A model generated the notes under the pieces. It saw only the letters and a list, made by a program, of their open reading frames with translations, ran no database searches and was not told where the DNA came from. The translations under genes and the position numbers were made by a program. From Podocnemis expansa (taxonomy: Eukaryota > Chordata > Testudines > Podocnemididae): a DNA stretch of 64,000 nt. Of the stretch, positions 10,472 through 22,305 are shown piece after piece (the stretch's first letter is position 1; each line of letters begins with the position of its first letter). The DNA lies in the NCBI GenBank assembly GCA_007922195.1, contig ML682088.1, positions 4,473,080-4,537,079 on the forward strand, in the 5' to 3' direction.

Positions 10472-10920
10472 GCTTACAGTACATAAGCAATATGCAGGCA
10501 GTACTGGCACATTAGCAGCTCATCTGGATGTTGAATAAGAAAACCCCATCTAAATGGAATAAAATTCTAAACTATTAATTGCAGACAACTCAACAAATCA
10601 ATTTGACACCTGATTGGACTAGGAAAGTATTCACAGGTGCAGCTGATTTCTCAAAATGTAGTATCTCTGCAATATTATACTTATTTATACTGGCCAATTT
10701 CCAATGGAAATGCACAAAGCTACACCCATGCATCTTAACAAGAAATTTGCCTTACAGAACAAACAAAGGGGGAAGGGCAACCTTCTAAAGAGAACCGCAA
10801 ATTCTCAGGTAAAACACTAGGCACAAGAAGTGGTTGTCCTCGTCTCTGGATCAGGTTTGGTTTAAGACGACTCTGACATGGCATTACATATCATTTTAAA
10901 GAGCTCTTTTCCCTCCCTAT
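10472..10920. other. Nothing recognised
   Basis: AT-rich spacer between the small hAT-like element and the LTR. No supported feature. Confidence 0.35.
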
Positions 10921-11041
10921 TGTGGGGGACAAATTAATCAGGGCTCTCAACCTGGAAAGAGAGACCACCGATCCTCCCCGGTGATGAAGGCCCGTTCCCA
11001 GCTGAGACTCAAATTAGCAGAGAACGAGGTGTGGTTCAGGA

Positions 11042-11047
11042 TTTATT
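11042..11047 (-). terminator. LTR polyadenylation signal
   Basis: AATAAA on the minus strand, inside gtgaataataaatcctg, placed downstream of the LTR's TATA-like box as expected at the R/U5 boundary. Confidence 0.55.
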
Positions 11048-11167
11048 ATTCACCTGAATAACAAAAGGAACTGCATCAGAGGGCAGCAAAGAAGTGCTAG
11101 CCCCTCTGAGCAGGCCCCCCCAACAACTCGAGTGCGAGAGAGAGCCCCGAGGGGCAGCATCACAACA

Positions 11168-11176
11168 CTTTTATCC
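11168..11176 (-). promoter_or_regulatory. LTR TATA-like box
   Basis: GGATAAAAG on the minus strand, about 125 bases upstream of the polyadenylation signal. The position fits the U3/R promoter of the LTR. Activity is unknown. Confidence 0.4.
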
Positions 11177-11671
11177 ACTACAGTATGATAATACTATGAT
11201 AATGCTTACATGATTGACAATGTTTTAGAGACCCTTATATGGTTACATTAACATTATTAAATACATATTAATGATTAAAGAATGCACATAATTATCCCCA
11301 CCTCTGTTTACTGTTGACATCATTTGCATTATCCTGGGCAGCCGCAGCACCTGCAAACTCATTAATTTCTGCCTAGAGATGCTGACCTTACATTCTTGTG
11401 AGGCTATGGTGCCAAGAAGGGTGAGCAGGAGATAGGAGGTAATACTCCCTTTTCAGTTAGAACAAAGACGGACAGTCTAGCTTACATTTCTTGTCCAGAT
11501 GGTCAGGAGAAAAAGCATGAGAAAGGGGAGATAACACACTTTAACTATCAACTCTAGGCCGCTTGTTAAAGAAACTTAAATACATGACTTGCCAGAGAAA
11601 CGACCCCACTACCATAGCAACCCACGGCTCCAACGAGGCCTACACTTCAGCACCTTTCTCACCGTCCTACA

Positions 11672-14600
11672 GAAGAGATTACATACATTTCCCTTACACT
11701 ATGCATTAATAACCCTCTTGGAATTTTGCATTCCAGGGTGAAGCAGTGAGTCAGTTTCACTTCTGTCCCTCTATCAGTGCAAAAGGGGGTGTTCACTGCA
11801 AGACTGGCTCTCAGTTGTGTGTTCCTTTCAGCTAAGGAGCTGTAGTCTCCTCTCATTTACTTAGTGTAAATCAGGAATAGCTCCAATGAAGTAAAGGGCA
11901 CTCCCGGAGTATAAAATTGGTGTGAGAGAAGAATCAGACTCAGGAACTTTAATATGGGACGAATGTCCAATTTTTTTGCCACCAACCTTGCCAATGTACC
12001 TTTCTTGTCCGTTTAAATGGGTAGGTAAATTTATTTGTGGTTGTGGTTTTCTCTGGGGGTTTATATAGAACTGCACTTACCCCCTCTGCTTGCTGCAAGG
12101 ATTAGCGATAGTCACATAAATAATTGACTTATGTAGCTGAAGTGAGAACAGTCCCCAAAGGCCCTGATCCTCCATTGGCCTGCACAACCATTCATATGGG
12201 TGCAGAGTGTAACGCAAGAGTTAAATTTTACCCTTCTAATTGGCTGGATTTTCCTACCCAGTTTGCATAGGTTTAAATGAATGTAGGAAGATGAAAGGCA
12301 GAGGAGAATCAGGTTCAGAATACATTTTCAAAAGAGATAGTGTCAAGAAATAAACATTTCAAAAAAACCAAAGTAAAAATAATTCCTTTGCATTATTAAA
12401 ATTGAAATACTTTTAAAACTTGGATTTACTTTACAATATTTATTCTGTTGACTTATTTTTCTCATTTTGGATAAGAAAGTAAATGAGTCATTTCTCATTG
12501 AGGAAACAGATAATTTTACTTAAAGAGTCCTATACAGTCTTAGAATACTCTTGTTCAGATTGCAAATAGAGAACCTGATCCAAGTCCACGGAAGTAAACA
12601 GGAACCTACCACTTCACTTCAATGGGCTTTGGATCAAGCCCACAGTAAGTATATTTTAAAAAATAAAACAGCTCTTTTTATACTGTTATCCTTAAAATAT
12701 ATTGTAGGGACATTAACATTGGCCTTAATTTTCCAAATCCTAGTTTTTTTATTTTTGCTTTTTTTAAAACTAAACCTAAATTTTGAGCTAGGCTTAGAAA
12801 TTCCAGGGCTCTGGATTCTGAGTATCATCATTTCTACATTATAGCTTAAGAGTGGTGTAACAAAAATCACTTTAACCATTCCTGTAGGATAGTCTAATAC
12901 ATTTTAGAAAATGTTTATCACTTAATTGACTGGAAGAGCAAATTATCTCTGAAAGCTTTGAAATGAAAGAAGTAGGAGAAACCTGGAATTGTGTGCGAGT
13001 AAGTGATGATGTGAATGTCGAATTGTTTCTAAATCTGAGAGGGAACTTCCTGGTGTCTATGTATTTACTCAGGTTGTAATCAGAGTTCTAAGATCTGATG
13101 TGCAGGATGTTACATTATAAATTTTCAAACACCAGAGTGAGCTCAGGTGAAAACAATGGTGGTAGCAGCTTTCTACCAGTAAAGCAAAATAATGATTTTG
13201 TTCAGACCTGATATAGTCAATGTTTAGGGGGCAGTGAAAAATCTTTACACAGTTTCTGAGCAGAAATTTCAGAAAATCAGCTAGCACTCCTAAAAGTACC
13301 ATACATCAAGCTACATCTTCTCTTTGTTATACAAAGCTGAACATAAATGTGGGCAAAATATCCCAAACTGACAACCCTCTTCTGTTGGCCCAAAAAACAC
13401 ACATGACACACAGGTAACAGCTGTGCACGTCCTTCCATGCTGCCCCGCTGCAAATATGCTTCAACCTTAAGCCGGAAGGACTGTAACGATGTGACCCAAG
13501 GTCAATTTAGTCCATCTGTCTGCTCAACCTGATAGTTTATGAGTTTAAAATGATTAATAATGGGACTCTTAAGGAATTCTGTACTTGCCTCTTCAGAACA
13601 AATTATGTTAATATCAGACCAACAGACTCTTCCAATTTTCCATATTGTTAAAAATGAGGCATTTCATGTGTAGGCTCCACCTGAGGAAGTTAGTTTGTAA
13701 TTAACCTAAAATATTAGCAAGTATGCTGTCTCTGTTACAGGAATATTGGGGTCAGGTCAATAGCTCAAGCTTATGTGGCACTAAGGTGACAAAGTTTACT
13801 CAACCAATCAGTACCTTTCCTCTCATGCTAATTCGCATACTGCAGTTCCATGGGACTGTATACCTGTGTGAAGCATTTTCGTTAGTACACAATTTAGCCC
13901 TCTAATAATCAAAGATTCTGGGACTGTATGCTTGGTCCTGTGCTTTGTAGAAAGGTAGTGCAGTTCTAACATATAAATTATATATGAATAAAGCATCTTT
14001 TCTAACTTTCTGATTCCTTCAACCATAGAATATAAAATAAAAGGTGTGAAGTGGGGAAAAGACAAAGGGAAGATACATGGTTAGGCAGCTTCACCTTTCA
14101 TTTCCTTGCTTAATGTCTTTGTGTCAAGTGTGCTGCATGTCTAGCAATCTATTCAAGCAAAATTGTGTGTACAAATATATATAAGTGTGCATAAGTCACC
14201 TGATATGCTTTCTTTTTCAGTCAAGGCTTTGTTAAATCACGAAGCCATGCTTCAGAGATGTCACACAACATTTTTAGCTTCAGGACATGTGGAAATAATA
14301 GAGCATGCTAGGCCTTAGGGTCACACAGAATAGAATAGTCTCAGACCATGCTGAAAATACTACAGAAGCTATTCAAATTTAACTACGAAGTAGCCAGGAG
14401 ACTAAATCTTCAGTCCATGTAAAAGAGGCAGGGGGCAAATTCTCCAAGAGAAAGATCTACTATAATGAGACACTGGGTTAAATGCACTAATGGTATACTA
14501 CTGCAGCCACTGAAATTACAACAGCGAGTAGTTTGGCCTACTACCTTTCCAGGCCTCCATATTTTTAGATCTCTGCCATAAGTGATTGTTCTATGGATAG

Positions 14601-15985
14601 TCCATAACGAAAGAGGCTGGAGTTCTGACACTGCATAGCATTATATGACACTGCAATGTTTCAGCCACCAAAGAAAAGAAAAACAGCAATGCTTTGAAGT
14701 TTTATAGAGCTTGATTTCTACAGACTGGTGACTAAAGATGCAGACAGGTGTATGATTTCTGTGGGAGTGAAGTGCCTACCGTACCCCACTTAGACACTTT
14801 TGAAAATCCCTCTAGGTGCTTATCTGCATTTTTAAAACACCCAATTATTTGTGACATTCTGGCTCAAAACAGTTTTCATCCAAGAATTTAAAGAGCTTTG
14901 TTTGGATATAATTGTTCTCCTTTTACTGATTGGGGTAACAAGGCAAGTGTCAGTTAAAATGGCTTGCCAACACTATGAAATAACGGTTTAGCTGCCATAT
15001 CATCAGGAATTGTTTAGCAACACAAAAATCCTTTAAACCAACCAACCAACCAGTGCTAGTTACGCTTAAAAATAAAAGCAAAGAAAATATTATCAGTCCT
15101 TCATGTGAGTACAAAATGTATCTCTCTACACTGCATTGTAAACCTCAGACTTACCATTGCTGTACTCAAGCCTCACAGGCACACAAATACGCCCATCCTG
15201 CACTCTGCAGACTTTCTGACTGCAGTCAGTGAATTGAGCTGCATCCGTTACAGAATGTCAGGAAATGGACCCAAGTCACAGCCAGACTTAGGCTTTGACA
15301 ATTCCCCTAGTGCAATGCCTGACATACTGATCTGGAGTGTATTCTGAGCCAGGTCACTCTGATTTGTGTGGGACGAAAGGCAAGCTTTGGTTCAAATCTG
15401 GGTCAGAACCCAAGCTTAGTGTGCATCACAGATACACCCAAAAAAGGCCTGTGATGTTAAGAAGGCTACACAGACAAGCAGCCTGAGCAACTGAAGATAA
15501 TACCTCTTCTCTAAGATAAGCTATTTTTTTAAACAATTTCTACCACCTATCTATTTTACTAGCAGTCCTATATCTAAATCACTTCAAAACATTTCCTTTG
15601 ATAGTTATTATGATTCTGATCTTAGGCTGCCAGTAAAGCTGTTTTACTTAATCAATGGTTCAATCATTGAAAAAAAGTAATCCCTTATTGTTCTTGGAAA
15701 CCTCTTCCTGTTTTGAAATTTTAATCAGTTTTGCAATCCATCTCAGAGAGTTGCAGGGCTAAAGATGAATTTATATCACAGAACTGTTTCCAACAAGAAT
15801 TTCTAACTGCAATAATGCTTATTATTCCTTAACAAAAGCACTGTATTCATTCATTCACTTGTCCTTTAACATCATAAACAAAGTCCAATGTGACTCCATA
15901 TTGTAACCAAAACTTCATTTTGACTTGCTTACTCCATTTTGTATCATCCAGCCCAAATTTTCTTGAAACTTCATTTAGATATGTA
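11672..15985. other. Long AT-rich stretch with only old repeat traces
   Basis: No gene could be recognised in 4.3 kb. A foldback repeat is listed separately at 12,571-12,646. Positions of about 14,845-14,990 (aaagagctttgtttgg, cttttactgattgggg, ggcttgcc) vaguely resemble the core and 3' part of MIR or L2-type repeats. The 97-codon frame at 12,551-12,844 arises from AT-rich sequence and lacks a domain. Confidence 0.35.
12571..12646. repeat. Short palindromic dispersed repeat
   Basis: Begins gaacctgatccaagtccacg and ends caatgggctttggatcaagc, which is approximately the inverse of the beginning. The arms are about 30 bases with mismatches. A diverged relative may lie at 46,118-46,203 (ccccattggagttaatg with an inverse partner). 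The family is not named. Confidence 0.45.
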
Positions 15986-16120
15986 AACTTAGGGCAGGTC
16001 TACACTGACAGCAGCAAATTTCCCACATCAATTTGATCTCTCCAGATTGATTGAGCAGTCAGTAAAGACCCTCTCAATCAATCGACTGGGATGTTGATCC
16101 AGTGAGTCTACCTCTTGGAG
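15986..16120 (+). repeat. Short DNA-transposon-like repeat
   Basis: Starts cttagggcaggtctacactg. It holds an 11-base perfect stem, gattgattgag at 16,044-16,054 with ctcaatcaatc at 16,074-16,084. The 23,980-24,065 segment, read on the other strand, follows the same plan (ctgagggctagtcttcactg, then gactgactgatcagg), so the two belong to one family. Confidence 0.5.
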
Positions 16121-16160
16121 AAGAAGAGTGAGTGCTGAGTCAAAAGGAGGCCATTTCCTT

Positions 16161-16686
16161 TCAACTCAACAAATCGGAGATGCTATGGTAGGGAGAAATT
16201 AGAAACTCAAATGGAGATATGCAAGTTATTTTACATGGCTTGTATATCTCCCTTTGACTGCTACTGAAAATTGTGGTAAGCATAGATCTGGACAGAAGTA
16301 GTTTGTATGTGTCTGTGTCGGGATCAGTCCCCAACTCCAGTCTGTCCTGATGAGAAACTGCCTGCACCACCTTAATGGTGGGAAAACAATGCAGACAAAC
16401 CCTACAAAAACAAGAAAAATCCACCCTAGAAAGAAAGGAACAAAGAGCCCCATCAAGAATAAGATCAAAATCATATCTGCCATTACCAGATGACTCATGG
16501 TCAGTGTGAGGCACTGTGACACAGCAGAAAGATCCACAGAATAGGTGAGACTGTATGGCTTTGGGTAATGTTCTGCATAGCACCCAAGATCTTTGGTGCA
16601 CAGCTGTGCACCCAACAAAGACCCTGCTCTTCCTCACACCTGGCTTCCCTAGGCAGGAAGCTGCCAGAGCTGCGAACACCAGTCAC
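16161..16686 (-). other. Overlapping minus-strand open frames, unrecognised
   Basis: Two minus-strand frames remain open here: 172 codons (16,679-16,161) and 130 codons (16,618-16,226). The 130-codon frame contains a hydrophobic run of about 30 residues (including LFVPFFLGWIFLVFVGFVC) that could span a membrane. The 172-codon frame is cysteine- and serine-rich without a known motif. Neither resembles a family I recognise. T-rich coding strands easily produce hydrophobic runs, and there is no splice or promoter context. Chance openness or an old unknown repeat is the likeliest explanation. Confidence 0.15.
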
Positions 16687-17481
16687 AAACTCAAGCTACA
16701 ATCACAAGCAACAATCAGGAGTGGTAACATAGTTGTGTTTTCCTCACAATGAAAGTGGGATATTGCCTTATCCCCTGAATGAGACCCTGCCAGGTTTCAT
16801 TTACTAAGTGTAACAGGGTAACATTTAATTCAAACAGCTAATGTTTTGTGGCAGGGTAATTAAGAGTAGAGGAAGATCCTGTAAACAGTTGAGCATCTCC
16901 TGCCATGCCCCAAATGTCCTCCGATCCTTTTGAAACCAATGGGAGTTGAGGCGTCTCAGCCCTTCAGAAGAGGTACCCTACAGACTGCAGAATGGAACCC
17001 AAAAACAAATAAGAAGAGTTTGAATTTTCAGGCTTCTCTTATTTGCTTAAAATTTATATGCTCAGCTACACAGATCATCTCATTCGCAGGCTGTCTTAAT
17101 GCATTAATTACTCTGAACTGATAGCGCTGAACAAGTGAAATAAAATCCCTGCTGGTAGGATAAAAGCAGGTGTGATCTCCTGGCTCTTCAGAGAACATTG
17201 TAATCCACCAGTAACCAGAGGTACACAGAGCTCCTGCAGAACACACCAACTCTCCTAGATAATTGTCTAATTTTAAAACAAGCAACATAAAAAAAAAAAA
17301 AAAAAAAAAAAGCAAAGTCAGTAGAAACTAAAACTTCACACAATGACTTTTTATGCTACTCTATATACTACAGACCAAAATAAAGTGCAATATTTACATT
17401 CCAATTGCTTTATTTTATAATTACATGGGGAAAATGAGAAAACCACCAACTTTTCAGTGGGATTTTCCCCCTTAAAAGCTA
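16687..17481. other. Nothing recognised; A-run
   Basis: Spacer sequence with an A tract of more than 20 bases at about 17,288-17,311. No supported gene. Confidence 0.35.
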
Positions 17482-17572
17482 ATGTAATAAATAAATCTGT
17501 TAGTCTTTAAGTGCCACAGGACTCCTTGCTGTTTTGCTGGACTGAACTAACACGGCTGCCACTTTGGAACTT
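17482..17572 (+). repeat. Dispersed foldback repeat, right arm with tail
   Basis: Reads ataaatctgttagtcttta, tgccacaggactccttgct, then the tail ggactgaactaacacggctg ending near ccactttgg. It matches the right half of the 4,079 copy. The left arm is missing. Confidence 0.65.
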
Positions 17573-19394
17573 GGAAAGCGTGCTATGATGCTTTTGTATT
17601 TTTAAGTCTGATTTTGTACACAGACAGCTTGGAAGAGAAGAGAAATTTGTAATACACAAGACAAAGCAGACTCCTGAAAGGGTTACAATAGTTTGGAAAG
17701 GTTGAAAGCTACTGTTCAAGTCTCACTTGAGTTTTAATTTCTAAGATTTGAGAAAGTGAGCCAATACCCACAGCATTTCAATACAATTACCTCTTCTTAG
17801 AAATAAATGGCTTATCTAAACACAGAGTGATTCAGGAACAGCTATTCCGGAATAACCGCATGTATAAACAAGCCCTAGTTCTTATGCACTGACAAAAGCA
17901 GCAGCTGTTGCCCACAGACAGCTCAGAACGAGTGCTTTTGAAGAACTCCCTGCACTACTCAGATCAATGTGTGTTGTTACCCAACACTGCTCAACTTTTA
18001 TTACTAATTTAGGGCTCAGTGTCAAGCGTCTCCTGAAGTCAGTGACTCCAGTGCTGCACACGCAATAGACGCAAGGCCATGCTACTCTAAACTGGAGGAA
18101 TCTCTGCTTTCTTTGCCTCAATATAGGGCAGTGTATTATTCCTGCCCCCCCCCCTCTTCCAGGTTAGTTGCAGGAGTCCTAAGATTTGAGTTGGCACCAA
18201 ATTGCTCCAATCTGTGACTCCCGCAGCTGTAGTAAAATGGATTGGAGAGAGATCCCACCTCAGCAGAAGGGTCTGCATTGGGGAGACACAGTTGGGTCCC
18301 AAATTCTGTCAAGTGTTCGAATTGGACAATACAAAAACAACTGAGAAAAATACTTTTTTTTCCACTGAATTCTTTTGGATTGTTGCTTGTCACAATGTTA
18401 AACAAAAGTTTTACATGGAGAGGAATGATTTTGGGGATGACAGTGTCCTTGTTAATCACAATATGAAAATATGTTTTGATTGGATCTTCTAGTTGAGTAT
18501 TTGGAAGGACAGGGATTTTAATTTTGCTTCTAATTTGATGTTTCAGACCCTGATGCCAACTTTATGACCCTTTAAAGGAGGCTTCTCTTTGTGAGGAACT
18601 TTGAAAACATTTTTATCTTTTAACAGAGTGGCTTACTTTTTGCTCCTTTCCCAGATAAAGCACAGGCTGTGCCTTGATTAAGGCTATAAGGATAGCTTCT
18701 ATGGAAGCCCACAGTTAAACACAAGCAAAAGCTGCTGACCTCAGCTTTCCCTAGGCTCTGAAACTTTAAGGCAGGATACAACAGGCAAATTTTCCTCTCT
18801 TAGATCTTGTAATACAGCAGGGAATTACATTTTAGCCTGCTGTTAGACGATTTTTAGGCTCCTTGGGATAAAAGCAACAGTTGTTATGTGGTAATGTGGT
18901 AGAATGACATGTATTGCTTTTATACTCATCAAGAGGTTCTGATAATATGTCATGATTTCTCCAGTTGTGAGGTTGACTCCAGAAGAGCTGCAGAATATGA
19001 ATGTGGAGAAGGGGAAGAAGTACATGTTCTGCTAGGCCCGGCAAAGCCAAATAATGAATATTCCACACTCAATGTGCAGTGAATAGATACTTCTGGTGTT
19101 GGTATGACCAAAATAGCAACATAGACATGAACCAATAAGAACAACAACAAAAAAAAATTCTAAACTAAACTAGCAAATGCCCACCCCCTCCTCCCCAAGC
19201 CTCATACTTACATATACATATGGTCTTGTACACTCAGGTAAAGCAGAAATTACAGAAAAAGTGACCATTAGTAAAAGCTTGAATATTTTGTGAGTGTTTG
19301 GAGAAGGAATACTATAATAAGGTTAGTGAGATTCTTTGTTTATACTTGTTGTGACAAGGAATATGCCGTGAGTCATCAGACTCCAGAGAAGTAT
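17573..19394. other. Nothing recognised apart from a short DNA-repeat trace
   Basis: Positions 17,815-17,880 (tctaaacacagagtgattca to aacaagccctag) resemble the end of a short DNA transposon with a ctag-type border, at low confidence. A C run lies at about 18,146-18,155. No exon or gene was recognised in the remainder. Confidence 0.3.
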
Positions 19395-19945
19395 ATAGAA
19401 TCATAGAAACTGGAAGAGACAATGGGAAGTCATTGAGTCCAGTCCCCGGCTCTGATGGCAGGATTAAGTACCATCTTAAACCATCCCTGACAGGTGTTTG
19501 TCTAACCTGGTCTTAAAAACTTCCAATGATGGAGATTTCACAACCTCCCAATGCAATTTATTCAGTTGTTAATCACCCTGACAGGAATTTTTTTCCTAAT
19601 GTCCAATGTAAACCTCCCTTGCTGTAACTGCTTCTCGTCTTACCACCAGCTGCTAATGAGAATAATCTCTCTCCCTCCTGCTCATAACCTTTTTGATAAT
19701 TGAAACCAGTTACATCCCCTCTCATTCTTCTCTTTCCCAGACTAAGCAAACCCAGTTCTTTCAATTTTCCCTTGCAAGTCAAGTATTCCAGACCTTTAAT
19801 CATTTCTTTTGCTCTTCTCTGCACTTCCTCTAATTTGTCCACATCTTTCCTGAAACAAGGCACCCAAAACTGGACCCATTACTCCAGGTGAGGTCTAATC
19901 AGCGCACAGTAGAGTGGAAGAATTACTTCTCATGCCTTTCTTACA
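19395..19945 (-). mobile_element. CR1-type LINE 3' fragment, minus strand
   Basis: The left border atagaatcatagaaactgga is the diagnostic CR1 3' terminus in reverse orientation. On the minus strand, 19,863-19,573 still reads FRKDVDKLEEVQRRAKEMIK, GKLKELGLLSLGKRRMRGDV and EGERLFSLAAGGKTR, the conserved C-terminal tail of CR1 ORF2. The CR1 3' untranslated region follows down to 19,395. The copy is 5'-truncated near 19,945, with only the last part of the ORF left. It is better preserved than the copy at 5,741. Confidence 0.88.
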
Positions 19946-19989
19946 ATATTATAATTAAAATACTACGGTTAATACATTAATATATTTAT

Positions 19990-20670
19990 GTCTATGTCCT
20001 TGTGATGGGGTAGTTGGACCGCACTGGCCTGGAGGGGGTTAAAGAGGGCCCAGGCAGAGCAACTAATCAGGTAGAGGGGCTGCTGGGCAAATGGGAAGGC
20101 AAGCCAAAGTGAAAGGCTGGCTGCAGAGTCAGACCTGGGGCAGTCTCCCTGAGGTGCTGGAGACAGAAGGTCCCGTCTGCTCAGGGGCAGTGGGATTGGG
20201 ACCGGGGGCAGCTCCCTGTAGATGGCAGGGATCTGAAGAGGACAGAAGGTAACACTGAGTGAAGGTGGCCTGTAGAGAGCCCTGAGAAGGGAGGAAGGAC
20301 TGAGACTGCTAGGGCTCAGAAGGAGCCAGAGGAAGAAGTCTAAGAAGAGGCAGCTGAAGGTATGGGAGCCGAGAGGATGCAAGGGGGCCTTCTTAAATTG
20401 GGGGTCAAGGAGATGCCCAGTGTGAGGTATGTGGAGTATCTGGGCTGAGGTTTGGAGGAGTGAGTGGACCCAGGTCCCTTCCTGCTTCCCGCAGATCCCT
20501 GATGAGTGGCCAAGAACCAGGGGTAGCCACTGTTATCAAGGAGGCTGCTGGGGCTGGACTTTCCATTAAGGAGAGATACTAGAATGAGCCTAGCCAAAGG
20601 TCTGGTTCACCCTGAAAGGGTCGTAAAGACATGGACAGCACCAGTTGGGGGGGGGAGCACTACTTTTGAG
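19990..20670. repeat. GC-rich unclassified repeat
   Basis: An abrupt island of high GC begins ccttgtgatggggtagttgg and ends at a G run, cagttgggggggggag, near 20,655. It contains many purine-rich words (cagaggaagaagtc, ggaggaaggactgag). The start tgtgatggggt also occurs at 61,052, beside another repeat. It has the look of a non-autonomous element or LTR fragment, but no paired ends were found. The 137-codon minus-strand frame is proline- and serine-rich by composition. Confidence 0.4.
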
Positions 20671-21079
20671 CTATTCTCCAAAGTATCATTACCATGGTAT
20701 CCCTCCAGGGGGTCTGGGCTGAGGGCTCCATGAGAGTGATTTTATTAATTTTTTTCTGAAGTTAGTGTTAAAGTTTTTTTTTTTCATGCGCAAAATATCA
20801 CATTTGATGTTAACATAAATATTTCACAATTAATTTTGGTAAAGTGTCCAGAGCTTGTATACCAACATTTAAGCCATACTTGCCTCGTGATACCTATAGC
20901 TAGGTAGACTGGCATTTGGGGATAATTTCTACTTAAAAAAAAAAAAAAGAACACAAGACATCTAAAGTCATCTCCTTTACCACTTCCCTGATATGTGGTA
21001 CTTCTCCCCACTTTCTCTGTTCACTTATTATTTTAGGTCTCAATTCCACAAAGCGTCACGAACATGCTTAAATTTAACA
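20671..21079. other. Nothing recognised
   Basis: AT-rich spacer with T and A runs at about 20,774-20,783 and 20,935-20,948. Confidence 0.35.
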
Positions 21080-21258
21080 AGGAGTCTTGTGGCACTTAAA
21101 GACTAACACATTTATTTACTTCATGAGCTTTTGTGGGAGAAAAATCCCACTTTGTCAGATATTTTGAAGATGGGAGATCTTACAGAATGGGAGGAAATAA
21201 ACACAGGGAAGTGTTTGTTTTACTGAACTAGACTAACATGGCTGCCCCTTTGATGCTT
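21080..21258 (+). repeat. Dispersed repeat of the foldback family, unpaired form with tail
   Basis: Begins aacaaggagtcttgtggcac, continues agactaacacatttattt and catgagcttttgtggg, then runs into a non-complementary middle (ggagatcttacagaatggg) and ends with the tail actgaactagactaacatgg. It keeps the tail but lacks the inverse arm, so it may represent the original non-palindromic form of the repeat. Confidence 0.65.
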
Positions 21259-21647
21259 AAATTTAGGCACATTTGTTATCCCCTTAACATCAAAAGGACA
21301 ACACACACGCTTAAAAGTTAAGGAAATGCAGAAGTCTTCACAGGGTCAGTACCTTAGATCATTAACTCCTTTGAGCAGAAACAATGGCTTCTTATATGTC
21401 TGCCCAGTGCTTTGTACATTTTGGGTGTTACTACAATATAAATAAAAACTACCAACCACCCTTCTCTTAGTTTTCATGAGAAAACATGAGAAAAATGCAT
21501 TAGATACTTGTTTTCAACATTCAGTTTTATTTCAAAGTCATCAGAGGACAGCTATTTGTCGGCAGTAGGGTGGTAAAAGTGGTGATAATAGTGTCAGTCA
21601 TGTTGTTTTCTTCACTGCAACCTAAATGGTTGAGTTGTTGAAAATGT
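21259..21647. other. Nothing recognised
   Basis: AT-rich spacer between two repeats. No gene or element recognised. Confidence 0.3.
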
Positions 21648-21810
21648 AAAAGACAGTGTGACCTAACAGATAAGCACTGGACTGGAACTCAAAACACCTG
21701 GTTTCTATTCCTATTTCTGCCACTGGCCTGCTAGCTGACCTTGAGCAAATTTTTCCACTCTGTGTGCGTCAGTTACCCCATTAGTAAAATGGGGGTGATG
21801 ATTCTGGCAT
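21648..21810 (+). repeat. MIR-like SINE remnant
   Basis: The order of words is that of MIR: agataagcactggactgga, tttctattcctatttctgcc, ctgctagctgaccttgagca, then gtcagttaccccattagtaa and aatgggggtgatgat. The middle matches the conserved core shared by ancient tRNA-derived SINEs. It is heavily diverged and inactive. Confidence 0.75.
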
Positions 21811-22009
21811 CCTTCAGTAAAGCTGTCTGTGCTCTATGGATGAAAAGTATCCTATAACAGTTTGGTATTGTTATTTTACCATTGTTATGTCTCAGACACA
21901 AATAATAGCCGTTAGACATTACCATCACAGGAGAGAACTGTTTTGCATACCAACTTGCAGTGAGATTGCTGATCAATATGTAATGTACAGAGCATATATT
22001 ATGGAGATT

Positions 22010-22305
22010 ATATATATACATATATAAAAAAAATTCCCCTCTCACCCCTATGGGTGGTATGTGTCATCCTCAACCTTGGGTCCTCTACCAGAGGCCTGGG
22101 AGTTTGAGGGTTCTGCGCAGTATCTTAGCTGTTCCTAGCACTGCACTCTTCTGGACAGAGAGCTCTGATGTTGTTCCTGGGATCTGTTGGAGCCACTCTC
22201 CCAGCTTAGGAGTCAGAGCCCCAAGTGCTCCTACCACCACTGGGACCACTTTGGCCTTCACTTTCCACATCCTCTCTAGTTCCTCTTTCAGGCCCTGGTA
22301 TTTAC
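22010..22305 (-). mobile_element. 3' end of a non-LTR retrotransposon (not CR1)
   Basis: On the minus strand, about 22,300-22,085 encodes KYQGLKEELERMWKVKAKVV, then PVVVGALGALTPKLGEWLQQ, ending LRRTLKLPGLW before a stop. I recognise this as the C-terminal tail of a LINE polyprotein of the restriction-like-endonuclease type (Dong/R4-like), though the clade is a recollection. A short 3'UTR follows and ends in a TA-rich microsatellite (tatatatacatatata at 22,008-22,025), as in such elements. The copy is truncated at about 22,305, leaving some 300 bases. Confidence 0.6.

Larger units (their letters stand above)
10921..11671 (-). mobile_element. Solo long terminal repeat of an endogenous retrovirus-like element
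   Basis: On the minus strand this 751-bp unit begins tgtaggacgg and ends cccccaca, the TG...CA rule of LTRs. A TATA-like ggataaaag lies at 11,176-11,168. An AATAAA polyadenylation signal lies at 11,047-11,042, about 125 bases downstream, with another 120 bases to the end, giving a plausible U3-R-U5 order. No internal viral genes, primer-binding site or second LTR occur nearby, so this looks like a solo LTR left by recombination. A matching short target duplication was not found. The retroviral class cannot be told from the LTR alone. Confidence 0.65.
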
